64,000 nucleotides of DNA. Source: Gigaspora rosea. Taxonomy: Eukaryota; Glomeromycota; Glomeromycetes; Diversisporales; Gigasporaceae. The position numbers and the translations under genes are program-made. Positions within the stretch are counted from its first letter, which is position 1, and each line of letters opens with the position of its first letter. This document shows positions 1 to 11,644 of this stretch, one piece after another. A model generated the notes under the pieces. The model had not been told where the DNA came from and made no database searches. It saw only the letters and a list, made by a program, of their open reading frames with translations. The DNA lies in assembly GCA_003550325.1 (NCBI GenBank), contig QKWP01000007.1, positions 156,983 through 220,982 of the forward strand. Reading direction: 5' to 3'.

Positions 1-548
1 TGGTACAGGTTGTAGTACAGGTTAGTGTCAAAAATGCTCAAAATGGCATGGATCTTGTGGCACACACAAGAATGTTTTATGGAATAGCACAATAAAAATA
101 GCATGAACATTAAAACAAAGAATACTATATAATATTATGCCATATAAAATAGCATGTTTAAATAACATGTATATATATATTACAATATGTGTTAGCTTAT
201 AATATGTGTTGGCTCATTTCATAAAAAGTAAAAGATTAGTAAAGATTTTTTTAAAAAAAGAGTAATATCTCATAGTTTCACTAATGAAGCTTCTCTTTGT
301 ATTTTAACAAAAAAAAATTCTTATAAAATTTTGTTTTATATACAGTTAGCTTGTTTATCTTATATTAATTACTTTTATATTTTAATAGTTAATCCACATT
401 GTTATTATAGTAGTATGTAAATTTACATTCATTATCTATACCAAATTCTGTGCTAATTTGGCTATTAAACTGTTACAAAAAATCAATACATTATAGCGCA
501 GTTGTCTGTCACTATTTGAGGTTATGTCATGCTTTTTTTTGGGCTAAT
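1..548. other. AT-rich non-coding sequence
   Basis: No reading frame with coding character is visible. The first 25 bases hold a short duplication (TACAGGTT twice). The rest is A/T homopolymer-rich intergenic sequence. Confidence 0.6.
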
Positions 549-712
549 CCAGAATAAACAAAATTTGTGCATGCGTTTATTTATTTTCATCAATTTCAGA
601 TCAGCCTGACATAGATTCTGAATGCGTGCGAATTTGTGCACGTGTTTTTTTCATCAATAATTTTACGGGCTAATCAGAAATAAACAAAATTTGTGCACGT
701 ATTTATTTTTGT
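549..712 (+). repeat. Direct repeat A, copy 1 (left of BTB-TLDc pseudogene)
   Basis: About 165 bp built of three degenerate units around the core AATTTGTGCACGTGTTTAT with spacers such as TTTTACGGGCTRATC. A second copy in the same orientation lies at 2478-2643. The two copies bracket the broken BTB-BACK-TLDc gene. They may be the ends of a mobile or duplicated segment, but no terminal TG/CA or target duplication typical of an LTR was recognised. Confidence 0.7.
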
Positions 713-950
713 CAATTATGCCGTTCCCCGAACTTAAGTGTCGTTCTCTGTGTAATGTTTCATTACATTACGTTTTTTTTAAAAAAAACTAGCCAGTAAC
801 TTTATTTTCCTGTACCCACAAGTTTTATAGAAACCGTAAAATAATAAAATTATATACTAAATAAAATATAACTATAAATTTTTGATGCGATTAGTTGTCA
901 TGGTGAAGATTTATAATAAGACAAAAAAACTATTCTTAGGGTTAATAAGT

Positions 951-2340
951 TTAAATTATAGTAGCTTCACTTATACTGCAGTATTAATCACTTACGAGAG
1001 TTAACAAAGGTTTTACACAACTTAAAATAGAATTTTTAATAGTACCAATTTTCAATAAAAAATAAAGCTATCATTACAAGGCTTTGTTGTATAATCTGAA
1101 TTTGGTTTTTCCCATCCAATATGATTATATCCACCAAGAATTTCGTTAGTGCCTTTAATATTCATAACAACAATAACATTTGTCTTTTTGTTGCATAAAT
1201 TCCAGAATGTAGCATTAGTAAAACCATCTTTACTTCCACGAAGAAGCAACTTAAACTCATATGGATTATTTTCCGTAGAATATTTATATTCCCTTTTATC
1301 AATCCATGAAGTGATTTTAGCTGCATGCACTTCGTTAATAACTTTTGAAAATGGTTCAGTTGTTCATATTGGTAATTTTTGTGTCAAGATAGTGCATGGT
1401 GGAAGAATTTTTAAAGATATTGATTTATTTGGGAAATCAATCGCATCTTTACATCTTTCCAAAGGGCCTTTTCAAGAATTTGTTTATATGAATGCACATA
1501 TTCATAAATATCATTACCAGATATTTGAAAGTATCTAATAAGAGATAGGCAGTTTTGTAAAGTAGTCTTCAAAGATTGAAAAATTTTCATATGTCCAATC
1601 TTTAGAATCAGTAGGTAAGTCTGGATTTTGAGCAATTCCCCATTTAATAACATAATTCCAAATATTTATTTCTCCCGTTTGTAAATAATCTTGCCCAACA
1701 AGTGATACTAATGCGTTTTCATGAAGTAATGTAAAATCTTCAGAGTCAAAGATCTTATCCGGGTATTTTACTACAATATCATTGCACCATTTTTGTAATT
1801 CCTTAAGGGTATGTATTACTTTTGAAACTTTCTTGATAAACATGAGCAAAATGTAAATGGAGCCAATGAGCTTTTGTCTCAATTAAATAAGCTTCAATAT
1901 ATTTAGCCAATTCTTCAAGAAAAAATTTGCAAACAATAAACATGAGCTCAAAAATAAATGACACATCAAGATTATCTAATAAATGACTCCCCCATAAATA
2001 TATCTTTATATTAAATTAAATTATTAATAATGTTAATAATTTAAAATTCAATACAATACATTGTATATCAAAAAAAATTCAATAGCTTACTTGATAATAA
2101 TATCAAATTGCTGAATAGACACATGATTTAAATTAATCGTTTTAATATTATATTATCTTTATTAATGTTCGCTAATTTATTACGAAAGTATAAAGACTGA
2201 TATCTCAAAATAACGGAATGTGGTTTAAAATTTTTCACATCTGGAATTTTTCCAACGTTAATAATTGCATTAAAGTCTTCTTCATCGTTAAGAAGTTCAA
2301 TATAATCGTTTAAAAGTTTTTCGATAATTTTCGTTGTCAT
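951..2340 (-). pseudogene. BTB-BACK-TLDc domain protein, pseudogene
   Basis: Translating the minus strand in pieces gives the domain order of fungal BTB/Kelch-like TLDc proteins. The BTB start is at 2340 (MTTKIIEKLLNDYIELLNDE, then a PDVKNFKPHSVILRYQS-type core). A BACK-type middle follows (LDNLDVSFIFELMF near 1970, KYPDKIFDSEDFTLLHE near 1750, SLKTTLQNCLSLIRYFQIS near 1560). A TLDc start lies at 1330-1050 (VHAAKITSWIDKREYKYSTE, then FKLLLRGSKDGFTN and GTNEILGGYNHIGWE). A likely intron follows the BTB core: donor GTAAGC near 2092, acceptor TATAAAG near 2005. The frame is broken near 2140, 1975, 1820, 1580, 1435 and 1052, and there is an in-frame stop near 1366. The end of TLDc is eroded. Family members serve as ubiquitin-ligase substrate adaptors or oxidative-stress proteins, but this copy cannot make an intact protein. 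Confidence 0.9.
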
Positions 2341-2477
2341 CTTACAGAATCTAAAATAAAATTGTTATGTAGAGTACTATTTAAGATGAAAATGATATAC
2401 TATATGACAGTTCAGTTGTGCTACTTATGTACGTATGTACAGCATTTTGCAATTATATACATATCAATAGCTACTGA

Positions 2478-2643
2478 TCCGGAATAAACAAAATTTGTGC
2501 ATGCATTTATTTATTTTCGTCAATTCTGAATCAGCCCGATATAGATTCCGAACACGTGCGAATTTGTGCACGCGTTTATTTTCGTCAATAATTTTACGGG
2601 CTGATCTGAAATAAACAAAATTTGTGCACGTGTTTATTTTTGG
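2478..2643 (+). repeat. Direct repeat A, copy 2 (right of BTB-TLDc pseudogene)
   Basis: Same unit structure and orientation as 549-712 (for example CGAATTTGTGCACGCG and TTTTACGGGCTGATC), with scattered differences that suggest an old duplication. Confidence 0.7.
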
Positions 2644-2699
2644 CGGGATCGGGTTCATGAACCTTGGTGGGTTATACAAAAATTCATACTCCGCCGTAC

Positions 2700-2946
2700 C
2701 GGGTCAGATCGGGTTCACATGAACCAAGATTAGGTTCATTTGAACCAAGATCGTGTTCAAATGAACCAAGATTGGGTTCATATGAACCAAGATCGGGTTC
2801 ATTTGAACTATGATCGGGTTTATTTGAACTATGATCGGGTTCATTTGAACCATGATCGGTTCATTTGAACCATGATCAGGTTCATTTGAACCATGATCGG
2901 GTTCATTTTGAACCATGATTTGGTTCATTTTGAACCCAGATAAAAA
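2700..2946. repeat. 21-bp minisatellite of palindromic units
   Basis: About eleven head-to-tail units of the form GGTTCATTTGAACCATGATC. Inside each unit GGTTCAWWTGAACC is a self-complementary 14-mer, so the array can fold into a row of small hairpins. Units drift gradually (AAGATCG on the left, ATGATCG on the right). The repeat creates a spurious minus-strand frame with an NEPDHGS-like period. Confidence 0.9.
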
Positions 2947-2959
2947 CATTAATACCATT

Positions 2960-3679
2960 AGCCCGCGGCAACGCCTGGGCCCCTAACACTAGTTCTAGCT
3001 ATTTACAGTTCAATTGGCACAGGCACACAGTCCCACATATCACAGAATCTGGACCAATTTGGTCTATACCTATACAAATTCAAATCATGACTTATGCTTT
3101 AAATGCCTGTGCCTATTTGAAACAACCTGTACTAATTTGGTTCAATTTTCTTATAGGGCAATTAAATATTTTGTTTTTGTCTAGTAACAACAATAAATAT
3201 TTAATGCACTTTGTCTTCAAAACAAAATACTACCAATATTTTTGATTTATTTAATATTTTTCATTAACATTTTTTTAAAGAAAAACAATGTTTATAGTAT
3301 TTAAAATATATATAACTTACATTAGCTAATTATGTCATAATATTTCTTGTGCATTATTTACATATTGTTTCATTAAAAAAAAGTGTAAACTTAAAATTTC
3401 TAATTTTAATTAAGTAAAAATATTATCAAATTATCAATAATTTGTAATATTTGTTATTATATCTAATTGTTAGATAAAACTCCTATATAACAAATTTCTA
3501 GATTTAAATAGAGATAAATTAAAAATTTTAACAAAAATAAGATACAATTAACTCTATACCAAACTGCATGTTCTGGGGTTTTGTTTAGTATAGAGTGAGT
3601 TTGCTTTATAAAGTTTGTTTTTTATACCAAACATTCTGTATATATAGCTAACCAATAAAATCATATATATGATCAAGAT
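2960..3679. other. AT-rich spacer with a short inverted repeat
   Basis: GGCACAGGCA near 3016 and TGCCTGTGCC near 3103 are inverted copies about 80 bp apart, perhaps the remains of a small foldback element. Otherwise A/T-rich and non-coding. Confidence 0.4.
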
Positions 3680-4132
3680 TAGAAATGGGTACGGTTACAG
3701 TTATATCCATTTGTGACTGGCTATAGCTGTAGCTGATTCTAGTCGGTCAGAGGGGCTTAGCTAACTGACTAAATTGTAGCTGATGCCATATTTAAAAACA
3801 GATCGACACGGATCAGCCTAATAACGGAAGTTCCTATAAAGACTATGATCATCACATCACATGAAATAATGACATCATTTGTTTACTTGTACCAACAAAA
3901 ATTGGCCTTAACTAATCTGTAATCACAATTGTCTAGACCAATTTTGATGATTTAATTGCTGTTAGAATCAGAAAAATTGGTTAATTAAAGGATTATAGAA
4001 CCTTTACATAGTAAAATAATTGATCGACTATAGTCGGCTATTAGCCGATATAACCAACCGCACTTAGCCGGCTATATGCCAATAGTCAATAATAACGACC
4101 GAACTGACTGTAACTGACCGAACCCATCCCTA
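3680..4132. mobile_element. Non-autonomous hAT-type element
   Basis: The ends are inverted: TAGAAATGGGTACGGTTACA on the left and the complement of TAGGGATGGGTTCGGTCAGT on the right. The flanks are ATCAAGAT (3672-3679) and AACAAGAT (4133-4140), an 8-bp target duplication with one mismatch, the length typical of hAT elements. The interior holds CTATAGTCGGCTATTAGCC-like short palindromes and no coding frame. Confidence 0.8.
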
Positions 4133-4612
4133 AACAAGATCACAATTTTTTTTATATAATAAAAGATTTATTCATTATACTGTTTAGAACATTCCAAGTA
4201 GTTTGGTTTGTATCACTAATTTTTACATGTACAAAATTAGAATAAAAATTTCTAGTAAAACTTTATGCTTTTATATTAGTAACGCAAAACTTTTATTTTC
4301 GATATACCTATATGTACTCAAAAAAAACTTTGTACATTTTTGAGACACAATAATTTTAAAAAGCCATGTGACTGCTACACTTAAATTGACCAATGGGCTT
4401 GCAGATAAGATTCTAAAAAAATTTATAACAAAGTATGAAGTTTTTTTAATTAGATCTAATTTTTTTATTATGCCAAATATACTTAGACTTTAGTTAAAGT
4501 TGTAGAAAAGAAGCTTATTATATTAATAGTATAAGATTATCAAAATTGGCTTAGTATATCACAAAAATGTATTAAAAAAGTTTCACCATTTCTTTAAATT
4601 TTTTAAAAAACT
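4133..4612. other. AT-rich non-coding sequence
   Basis: No coding frame, tandem repeat or clear terminal repeat was found. Confidence 0.5.
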
Positions 4613-5139
4613 TTAATTCGTAATCCGTGAGTAAGGGAAAGGATTTGATTAGTGATCAGCAGGGTGCATATTATAATCAAAAAAATTAATACCCATAATC
4701 TAGAGCCATTTTTTAATTTTCTCGATTTCTGCAAAGCTAACATCTTTTGTGTTTTTATAAAAATTATAAAGGCAATTTTTTTCTTCCTAAAAGTGGTGAA
4801 TTCATCAAAATTGACCCAATGGGCTGTGAGATATTATCATTTTATCTTCACGATCATATGAAATTTCTTTACAGATCTGCAAAGAAATTTCATATGATCG
4901 TGAAGATAAAATGGTAATATCTCACGGCCCATTGGGTCAATTTTGATGAAGTCACCACTTTTAGGAAGAGAAAAATCGGCTTTATAATTTTTATAGAAAC
5001 ACAAAAGATGTTAGCTTTGCAGAAATCGAGAAAATTAAAAAATGGCTCCAGATTATGGGTATTAATTGTTTTGATTATAATATGCACCCTGCCGATCACT
5101 AATCAAATCCTTTCCCTTACTCACGGATTACGAATTAAA
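4613..5139. repeat. Near-perfect 258-bp inverted repeat (foldback element)
   Basis: The left arm 4613-4870 and right arm 4881-5139 are almost identical in opposite orientation around a 10-base centre (ACAGATCTGC). The arms begin TTTAATTCGTAATCCGTGAG. Because of the symmetry the same 69-residue frame can be read from each arm on opposite strands, so it is not evidence for a gene. A transcript across it would fold into a long double-stranded RNA. Confidence 0.95.
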
Positions 5140-5169
5140 TAATTATAAACAAAATATAATTATAATTAA

Positions 5170-5544
5170 GGGTAGGGTGAATGTATATCATTTTTCATAT
5201 GATATATATAGTATATTAGAATTTTATATAGTAAATAAAAAAATGCTTCTGACAAATTTTTTCAAGGCCTTGGCCAATTTGTATAAAATTTATATAATAA
5301 GTAGTTTTAAATAGTTTGTTTATAACAATAAAGTTGCGCAATGTCTATTGCTTTAAAAAAAAATCAACTTTATATATAATTAAATTTTTGTAGGACACTA
5401 TATGATTTTGTAGATTGTACAAAGAATTAATTGGTCCAATCATATGATGTTTATATATAAATCATATGATATCATATAAATTGTTTACACAAAGTTGATC
5501 TACAATCGATTTTATATGAAATTGGAAATTTGTATACCCTATCC
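5170..5544. mobile_element. TTAA-flanked terminal-inverted-repeat element, copy 1
   Basis: TTAA at 5166-5169 and 5545-5548 brackets ends GGGTAGGGTGAATGTAT and the complement of GGATAGGGTATACAAAT. Related ends are found at 30801-31325 and 56802-57297. A TTAA duplication is characteristic of piggyBac-type insertion, but no transposase is present, so the superfamily is inferred only from the target site. Confidence 0.7.
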
Positions 5545-5578
5545 TTAAATTAGAACTTGTTTACAGGTATAGGACATG

Positions 5579-6592
5579 TCCTATTTATTGCTTTCTATAA
5601 TTAAAATTTTTAAAAAACATATGAATTTACTATTTACTATAAACTTTGAGCTAAAGATCCTATTCAGCTTAACTAATTAACTTCAAATTAAATTCTTTGG
5701 AAATATAAAGCAAAAGGAGGAAAAAAAGTAGTACAAAAATCAGATTTAAATTTTGCCAATTTTGCACCTTTTCAAAAAGTAACTTCACCAAAAACAAAAA
5801 TTTACTAATTTTAAATAAGAAGTTATATATAAAATCGTGCGTTTTGAACAACTTTACTTAGGCGACCAAAGAAGATTACCTTGTAAGAAAAATGGGTTGT
5901 CTATATACTAAAGTTAAAAATTTTCAGTTTGTAATATAAAACACCTTTTTTTATCAAGATAACCTGCTTTGGGCTTCTAAGTAAACTTGTTCAGGAGGTA
6001 TTTCTACTCTATTAAAGGTCAAATTGCGTTTTCTTGGCCTTTTTCTGAATGAAAAATAGTGTTAAAGTTAGACTAAAAAATTTTTTTAAAAAACAATTTT
6101 TTTGTCCAATTTTAACCCTATTTTTCACCCAAAAAAAGACTAAGAAAACGCGTTTTGACCTCAAACCGAGTAGAAATACCCCCTGAACAAGTTTACTTAG
6201 AGCCCCAAAGCAGATTATCTTGATAAAAAAAGGTGTTTTATATTACAAACTGAAAAATTTTAACTTTAGTATAGACAACCCATTTTTTTTACAAGGTAAT
6301 CTTCTTTGGTCGCCTAAGTAAAGTTGTTCAGAGCACGATTTTACACATAACTGCTTATTTAAAATTAGTAAATTTTTGTTTTTGGTGAAGTTACATGTTG
6401 AAAAGGTGCAAATTTGGCAAAGTTTAAATTCAATTTTTGTACTACTTTTTTCTTCTCCTCTTGCTCTATATTCCCAAAGAATTTAATTTGAAATTAATTA
6501 GTTAAGCTGAATAGGATCTTTAGCTCAAAGTTTATAGTAAATTCATATGTTTTTTTAAAATTTTTAATTATAGAAAGAAATAGAACCTATTT
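5579..6592. repeat. Long foldback element, family F, copy 1
   Basis: Two arms of about 470 bp, inverted around an A/T-rich centre near 6085-6110 (CTAAAAAATTTTTTTAAAAA). Landmarks in the left arm are AACAACTTTACTTAGGCGAC near 5848, CACCTTTTTTTATCAAGATAACC near 5942 and AAATTGCGTTTTCTTGGCC near 6020. Each returns inverted in the right arm. Related copies lie at 45135-46025 and, heavily interrupted, at 47820-53190. Non-coding. Confidence 0.9.
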
Positions 6593-7085
6593 TAAGGGGA
6601 CCCCTGTTTACTGATCTTTTAAATCAACAATCACTAAATGGACCTGCAACTAAGTTTTTAGTTAGTATAGAAAAATAATACACAAAACTTTTCTTGTAGC
6701 AACTAGAATCAGTAGTCTCAAACTTGATAAGTCTTCAGATTACTTGGAGAACTGAAATAGAGTTAAAAAAAGAGTTTTTTTTGGGTTTGTGACTTTTCAG
6801 TAGAAGTTTACAGAACTATTAAAAAAGTAAGTAATGAATATCAGAAGTATATATTAAGAATCTATAAAAATATTAGCTCTTGGTTTTCTATACTATTCTA
6901 TACTTTGCAAACTCCTACACTCTCTCTATGTTAGTTTTTTTAGCCTTCTATATGGCTTTTCACAAAATTTTTACCAAAAAGTGAAAATTTTGATATATTT
7001 CTTCAAAAGATTAATATTGTTTATATATTTCAAAATAAAAACTAAAGTTATAAAAAGTCACAAGAGATCACAATACATATGAAAC
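6593..7085. other. AT-rich non-coding sequence
   Basis: No convincing frame or repeat. Confidence 0.45.
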
Positions 7086-7362
7086 CAGTGTTGTACATTT
7101 TAGCTTTCCAAGGCCTTTTTTGGTTTTGTCCATATCCAAAATGTCCAAGCATCCAAGATTGTCCAAAGCTTATACAGGCTTTAATAATTAATAAATTTGC
7201 TGAAAATATATAATTATATATTTTTTGGTGTGCTAAACACATTCCAGTTAAAATTAAAATAGGTTATCTTAATAAAATTTTAAGTAATTTTACTTTATAT
7301 AATTGTTCAAAATTGTTAAAATTGTCCAAACTACTGTCCAAAGCTGTTTCATGACAGCACTG
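7086..7362. mobile_element. Small hAT-like element (CAGTGTTG type), copy 1
   Basis: Starts CAGTGTTGTACATTTTAG and ends with the complement of CAGTGCTGTCATGAAACAG. Subterminal TTGTCCAAA words are repeated. The flanks TATGAAAC and TATAAAGC match at 6 of 8 positions, a weak target duplication. Its closest relative is 42058-42337, whose flanks match at 7 of 8. Confidence 0.6.
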
Positions 7363-7516
7363 TATAAAGCTACCTACATGTCTACATGTATATCAATAAC
7401 TAACAGATATCTATAAATAGGTTTTTTAAAAAATTTTAATTAGTATTTTTCAACCTCATAGTATAGTATTTTTATATTTTTTACTTTAGATAAGTCTTTA
7501 GATACAGTACTGAGAT

Positions 7517-7695
7517 AGGACGCCAAAATATATATAAATAGGTCAGATATGAGTTTGCTTATTTTTGAGGTTTTTTATACAGATCTTTTCTATTTATAGT
7601 AATTTTTTGCTTATTTTTAAAGTTTTTTATGCAGATCTTTCTTTTTTTAGTAATTCTATAATTAACCTGACCTATCTATATATATTTTGGGTTCT
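7517..7695. mobile_element. 180-bp MITE with AGGACCC-type ends, copy 1
   Basis: Starts AGGACGCCAAAATATATATA and ends with the complement of AGAACCCAAAATATATATAG, followed inward by GATAGGTCAG on both sides. The flanks ACTGAGAT and ACTAAGAT match at 7 of 8. A close relative sits at 52253-52433. Confidence 0.75.
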
Positions 7696-7754
7696 ACTAA
7701 GATATTAGTGAATACTATATAATTTTTACAAGCATAGTATAGGCTTTATTTATA

Positions 7755-7900
7755 CTATTATCTAGATTTGTTTGTTCTTTTTCTTTTGTTTTTCTTTTTG
7801 TTATTTTTTTTCTTTTGTTATTTTTTCTACTCCTTTTATGCTTTCCTTTTGTATTCATTTTCTATTTTGTTTGTTTTTACCCCCCTTTTCATGCTCTTTC
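7755..7900. repeat. Pyrimidine-rich tract
   Basis: Almost only T and C on the plus strand (TTTTCTTTTGTTTTTCTTT-like). Low-complexity sequence with no coding sign. Confidence 0.6.
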
Positions 7901-8418
7901 AAAAAAGGAAAAATTTAATTGAAAAAAGATTATCTTGATATAGTATACAATGACGTGTTGGTAATAGTTGGGTATACATTTGGTTGTACAAAAGTTTGAG
8001 CAAGTTTGAGATGAAATATTGTTATGACAGATTGCTTTGGGTATCTAATACTTGGAGAGTTTCTTTTTATAGAAATAGTTTAGTAATCATTTTTGTACTT
8101 GTATATAGCAGCAATGATTAGGTTTTTTTTTATAAATAAAAAAAGCAAATTATCAAATATAAAAAAACAATAATTATCACAAAAGTTTTTTACCAAATTC
8201 TCACAATATTCTGAGCCAATCTTGGTGATCTTGCTATCTCTGGGATTGTAGTTTTCTTCTTTACAATCTTTGTTATACATTTAATTAAAGTTAGCATAAT
8301 AGAAAATTGAATTTTGATTGAGAAGGCCTTAAGCTTTCTTTATAAATTTCTTTAGAATCTTACTCGTGATCCAATTGGTCAATTTTAAGTGTGGCAGTCA
8401 TGTGATTTTAAAATTATC

Positions 8419-8750
8419 ATATGGGGTATTACATATTAAAAAAGCACATTTTTGAAAAATGAGTTTTTATGAAATTCATATAAATTATAATATGATTAAC
8501 ATTTTAATTATAAATGAAAGTCGATTTGCATAATAAAAAATCAAGATAATGTAAAAGAAAAATTACAAGAGACTGCATAGTGCCAACACATTACAAGATT
8601 ACCCGATAGTCACCGTTGCCTTTAACCAATCAAAATCGTAAAATTTAATAATTTCATATCAGTCCTAAAATCAAAACATATGATTAAGCTCAATTATCTC
8701 AAAATAAAATAAAAGTAAAAATGGGCTTTTTTATATGTAACACCCCATAT
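8419..8750. repeat. Inverted-repeat element with ATATGGGG ends
   Basis: The left end ATATGGGGTATTACATAT is inverted at the right as ATATGTAACACCCCATAT. Inside, GCACATTTTTGAAAAATG faces AAAAATGGGCTTTTTT. About 330 bp, non-coding. Confidence 0.7.
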
Positions 8751-8984
8751 CTCCTCATATCTCAAAAAAGTAAGGGTACATTTAAGTAGGTATATCAAAA
8801 AAGTAAGTGCAGGTGTATCAAAAATGAAAGTTTTTTTTGACAGAATCTTCTAATTAGGATTGAGTTGGTAATAAAATTTATAATATGTAAAAAGAGTTTC
8901 ATAAACTAAATTTTTAATTATACAGTAAATGCATTATGGCTGTTGCAAAATTTTTTAACCATAATCTGGGGTCCGCATAATTCG

Positions 8985-9468
8985 CATATTCGCATAATTT
9001 ACGATTTGCTGTACACTTAGTATCACGAATATAATTCTGAACACGGTTCTATACTGATCATGTGACTTTCATATCTAAGTCACATGATAGTTCGTTATAT
9101 AAAAATATGATACATAGTTTCCGGATGGTAAATAAGAGTTCGGGTGGGGTATAACGAAATTTAATATATTGGTTCAGTACAACCAGCTTACAGCTATTCT
9201 CATAAATTCTGGGACAACTGATAAAAATTGATTGGCCGAATTCGATAAGTTTTTAATTCGGTGTTATCGAATTACTGTAATGCCGAAATCCACTTCAGAT
9301 AACACCGAATTCAAAAACTTATCGAATTCGGCTGAAATAATTTTTATCAGTTGTCCCAGAATTTATGAGAACAGCTGTAAACTATTATAGAAAAATCCGT
9401 TCGGCCAAATCAGGTTCACTATAACCCGATTTCGGTATAAGCAGGTTCGGCATAGAGAGAGTCGACTG
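8985..9468. mobile_element. Tc1/pogo-like MITE remnant with internal palindrome
   Basis: The right end reads GAGAGAGTCGACTG followed by TA (9469-9470), matching the CAGTCGACTCTC type of end seen in pogo-like elements. The matching left end was not found and may be eroded. Inside, 9192-9391 is a clear palindrome: CAGCTATTCTCATAAATTC faces GAATTTATGAGAACAGCTG, with the CCGAATTCGATAAGTTTTT arms nested within. The left boundary is approximate. Confidence 0.55.
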
Positions 9469-9470
9469 TA

Positions 9471-10526
9471 TTCAACACTAAACAAAATGAATTTTTGAAT
9501 TTGGTGGCTTCGAAATTAAAATCAGGGAATTTATTTATAGTAAAAATGTTATTCAAAAAATCCTATTTGTTTTCGAAATGCGTCACTTATTTGTTAATTT
9601 TGAAATCCCATTATAAATATTTTTAAAGGCTATATAAAACATCTGTCCTATTTTTTTTTTTTTTGGTTTATAAAACCCCCTCCTGGGGGACACCGGATGG
9701 CGTACTTTATCTATCCTATTTTAAATAAAGTTTCAAAAACTCTACGCGAACAAAATAAATTTTATTTGCAGAATACGAGTCACCAGAAATTACTTTGTTT
9801 AATGTTCATAATCAAAATTCTATTTTTAAAGCCCCTATTTATTTCTGAATACGCTAATTCTGAATACCTTAACATCATTTCAATTAAATCCTAAATATAT
9901 GCTATTGAAATTGCCCAACAGTGCAATTCCTAGTTATATAAAGAAAACGTTGTTCGAGATGTTTTAATTGATATAGTTTTGGTTATTATATAGCACGAGG
10001 ATGCAATATTTAATCTTCGAAAAAAAAACAAAATTATAATTGTAATCACATTAGTCATTAGCGAAAAAATTTATCGTTAATCACGTAAAATTCAAGGATC
10101 ATATTTCAGAAAATTTTAATCTTACGACAGTTGAAGTGCATGATGTTTAGACGTGCAAGAAGACACAATAGAACTAATTATCCGTTTTCTGTTATTAATA
10201 ATACAATATGCATTTATCAGATTACACGCACGTACGTACGTATGTACTTACATACACGTACATTACGTATGACCCTAACATAAACACAAAACAATTCATT
10301 ATAGGGAACAAGTTATTTATTTATCGTGCAGAAAAAAATCTCAATTTATACTCTGTGATATCTCACTTTAAATGAAATTCCATTATTGATTCTTTGCAAA
10401 ATTAATTTGTAAATCTAATTGAAAAAGTTTCCCAAGAAAATCTCATCTATTGAACGATAAAATCAAACTCTAAATGTAATTCTGAGAATTATTTTTTCCT
10501 TTTTTTTTTTTTTCTAAAAAAATTAT
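9471..10526. other. Intergenic sequence downstream of the acidic-protein gene
   Basis: Mostly non-repetitive A/T-rich sequence, less repetitive than the flanks. It includes a short ACGT-type microsatellite at 10224-10258 and a T-run at 10497-10513 just past the stop codon of the gene, likely within its 3' untranslated region. Confidence 0.5.
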
Positions 10527-11644
10527 CTAGCTGCTAGTCTTTCTTCTCTTCACAGTTCCAACAGAATTAATTATTGACCTTTTTTGTTTGAGCTTTTTGA
10601 TATCATATGGAATTGAATTATTAATCAATTGGAGCATTGAATCAGGATTATTGTCCGTTATTAAATCATAAATTTTGAATCCCGTATAATAATCATCATC
10701 ATCAGAACTAGTAGCCATTTCCATCTCTTCATCAGAATCTCCTGCTAAGGATGATTCAACTTCAGACTCAGATTCTTCCGAAGAAGATCCAATTTCAATT
10801 ACTTCAATGACATCATCTTTAACAACAGATAAACAAAATATTTCTGAAGCATAAATAATATTTAAGCTTTCTTGAGCATTAGGTTGAGCATCTTTATGTT
10901 TTTGTACTTCCCACATGGATTTCCCCAAATCTATTTCTTCCAAATCAGACTCTTCACTCCCTAATTCTATATCTAATGAAGAAGTTGGAGACAACACATT
11001 TACGTCTGTGTAAAACGAATAATTGGCACGATGGGTATGACAGGGTGCTTCATCGTCGTCATCCGGAATTGTGATAATTTCTAGTACATGAGTGCCATTC
11101 GAGTTACTAATCATTTTTTGCATACTCATGTTTTCATTTATTTCACTCTTGTTTTCCAGATCGGAGATAGGTTCACGATCAATCGAAATACTCGGTCTAC
11201 GTCCATTCGATTCTGTTTGAATTTCTTGACAAGAATCTTTATTATCTGTTGCATTAATAAGCGGTGGAATCGATCCATAAGTTACCGTTTTAGTTAACGA
11301 TGTTTTGTTGGAAATTGGAATAAAGTTGGTGGAAGAAATAGTTGGAATCTTTCTAATGTCTTCTGGAATTTTGGTACGGCTGTTTTTTTTTTGTGCTATG
11401 CAAACGTCATCAGTTCTATATTTAGGAAATTTTGGGTCGATCATAGAACGTTCAGCTGTTGATCCATCTGGCAATTCTTCATTAACTATTAAGTGCATTG
11501 GTAAGGTTTGTTGTTGTCTATGTCGTTTTAAAATGAGCGTAGAATCTATTGAAATTGATTTTTGAGACGTGGTGGACTGAGAAATTTTTAATCGTTTATT
11601 GGATAATTCGTTAATCAGATCGTTAGACTGATTCTTGGATGACG
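10527..11644 (-). CDS. Acidic, serine-rich protein of unknown function (3' exon)
   Basis: The only long intact frame in the window. From the first ATG in the exon (11498) it encodes 323 residues. The frame stays open a further 48 codons upstream, with plausible coding content (NELSNKRLKISQSTTSQKS), to a good acceptor at 11645 (pyrimidine tract, then ACATACAG). The exon therefore probably runs 11644-10527 and the true start lies in an upstream exon. One candidate is a 17-codon exon at 12201-12150 ending before GTAAAT, which gives a compatible phase. The alternative is a 5'-UTR intron (donor GTAAGT at 11953) with translation from 11498. The protein has acidic clusters (IPDDDDEAP near residue 145, SSSEESESEVESS and SSDDDDYYTG between 235 and 275) and a basic tail KRRKTSS that could serve nuclear import. 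No known domain was recognised and no family is claimed. Confidence 0.75.

Noticed and set aside
549..2643. LTR retrotransposon with the BTB gene as cargo
   Set aside because: The direct repeats lack LTR termini, primer-binding site and polypurine tract, and no retroviral-type protein is present. Kept only as a direct-repeat observation.
2704..2958. 84-residue frame with NEPDHGS-like repeats
   Set aside because: It is a translation of the 21-bp palindromic minisatellite.
4652..5099. Two similar 69-residue frames on opposite strands
   Set aside because: They are the two arms of one palindrome. The symmetry produces the twin frames, and there is no independent sign of coding.
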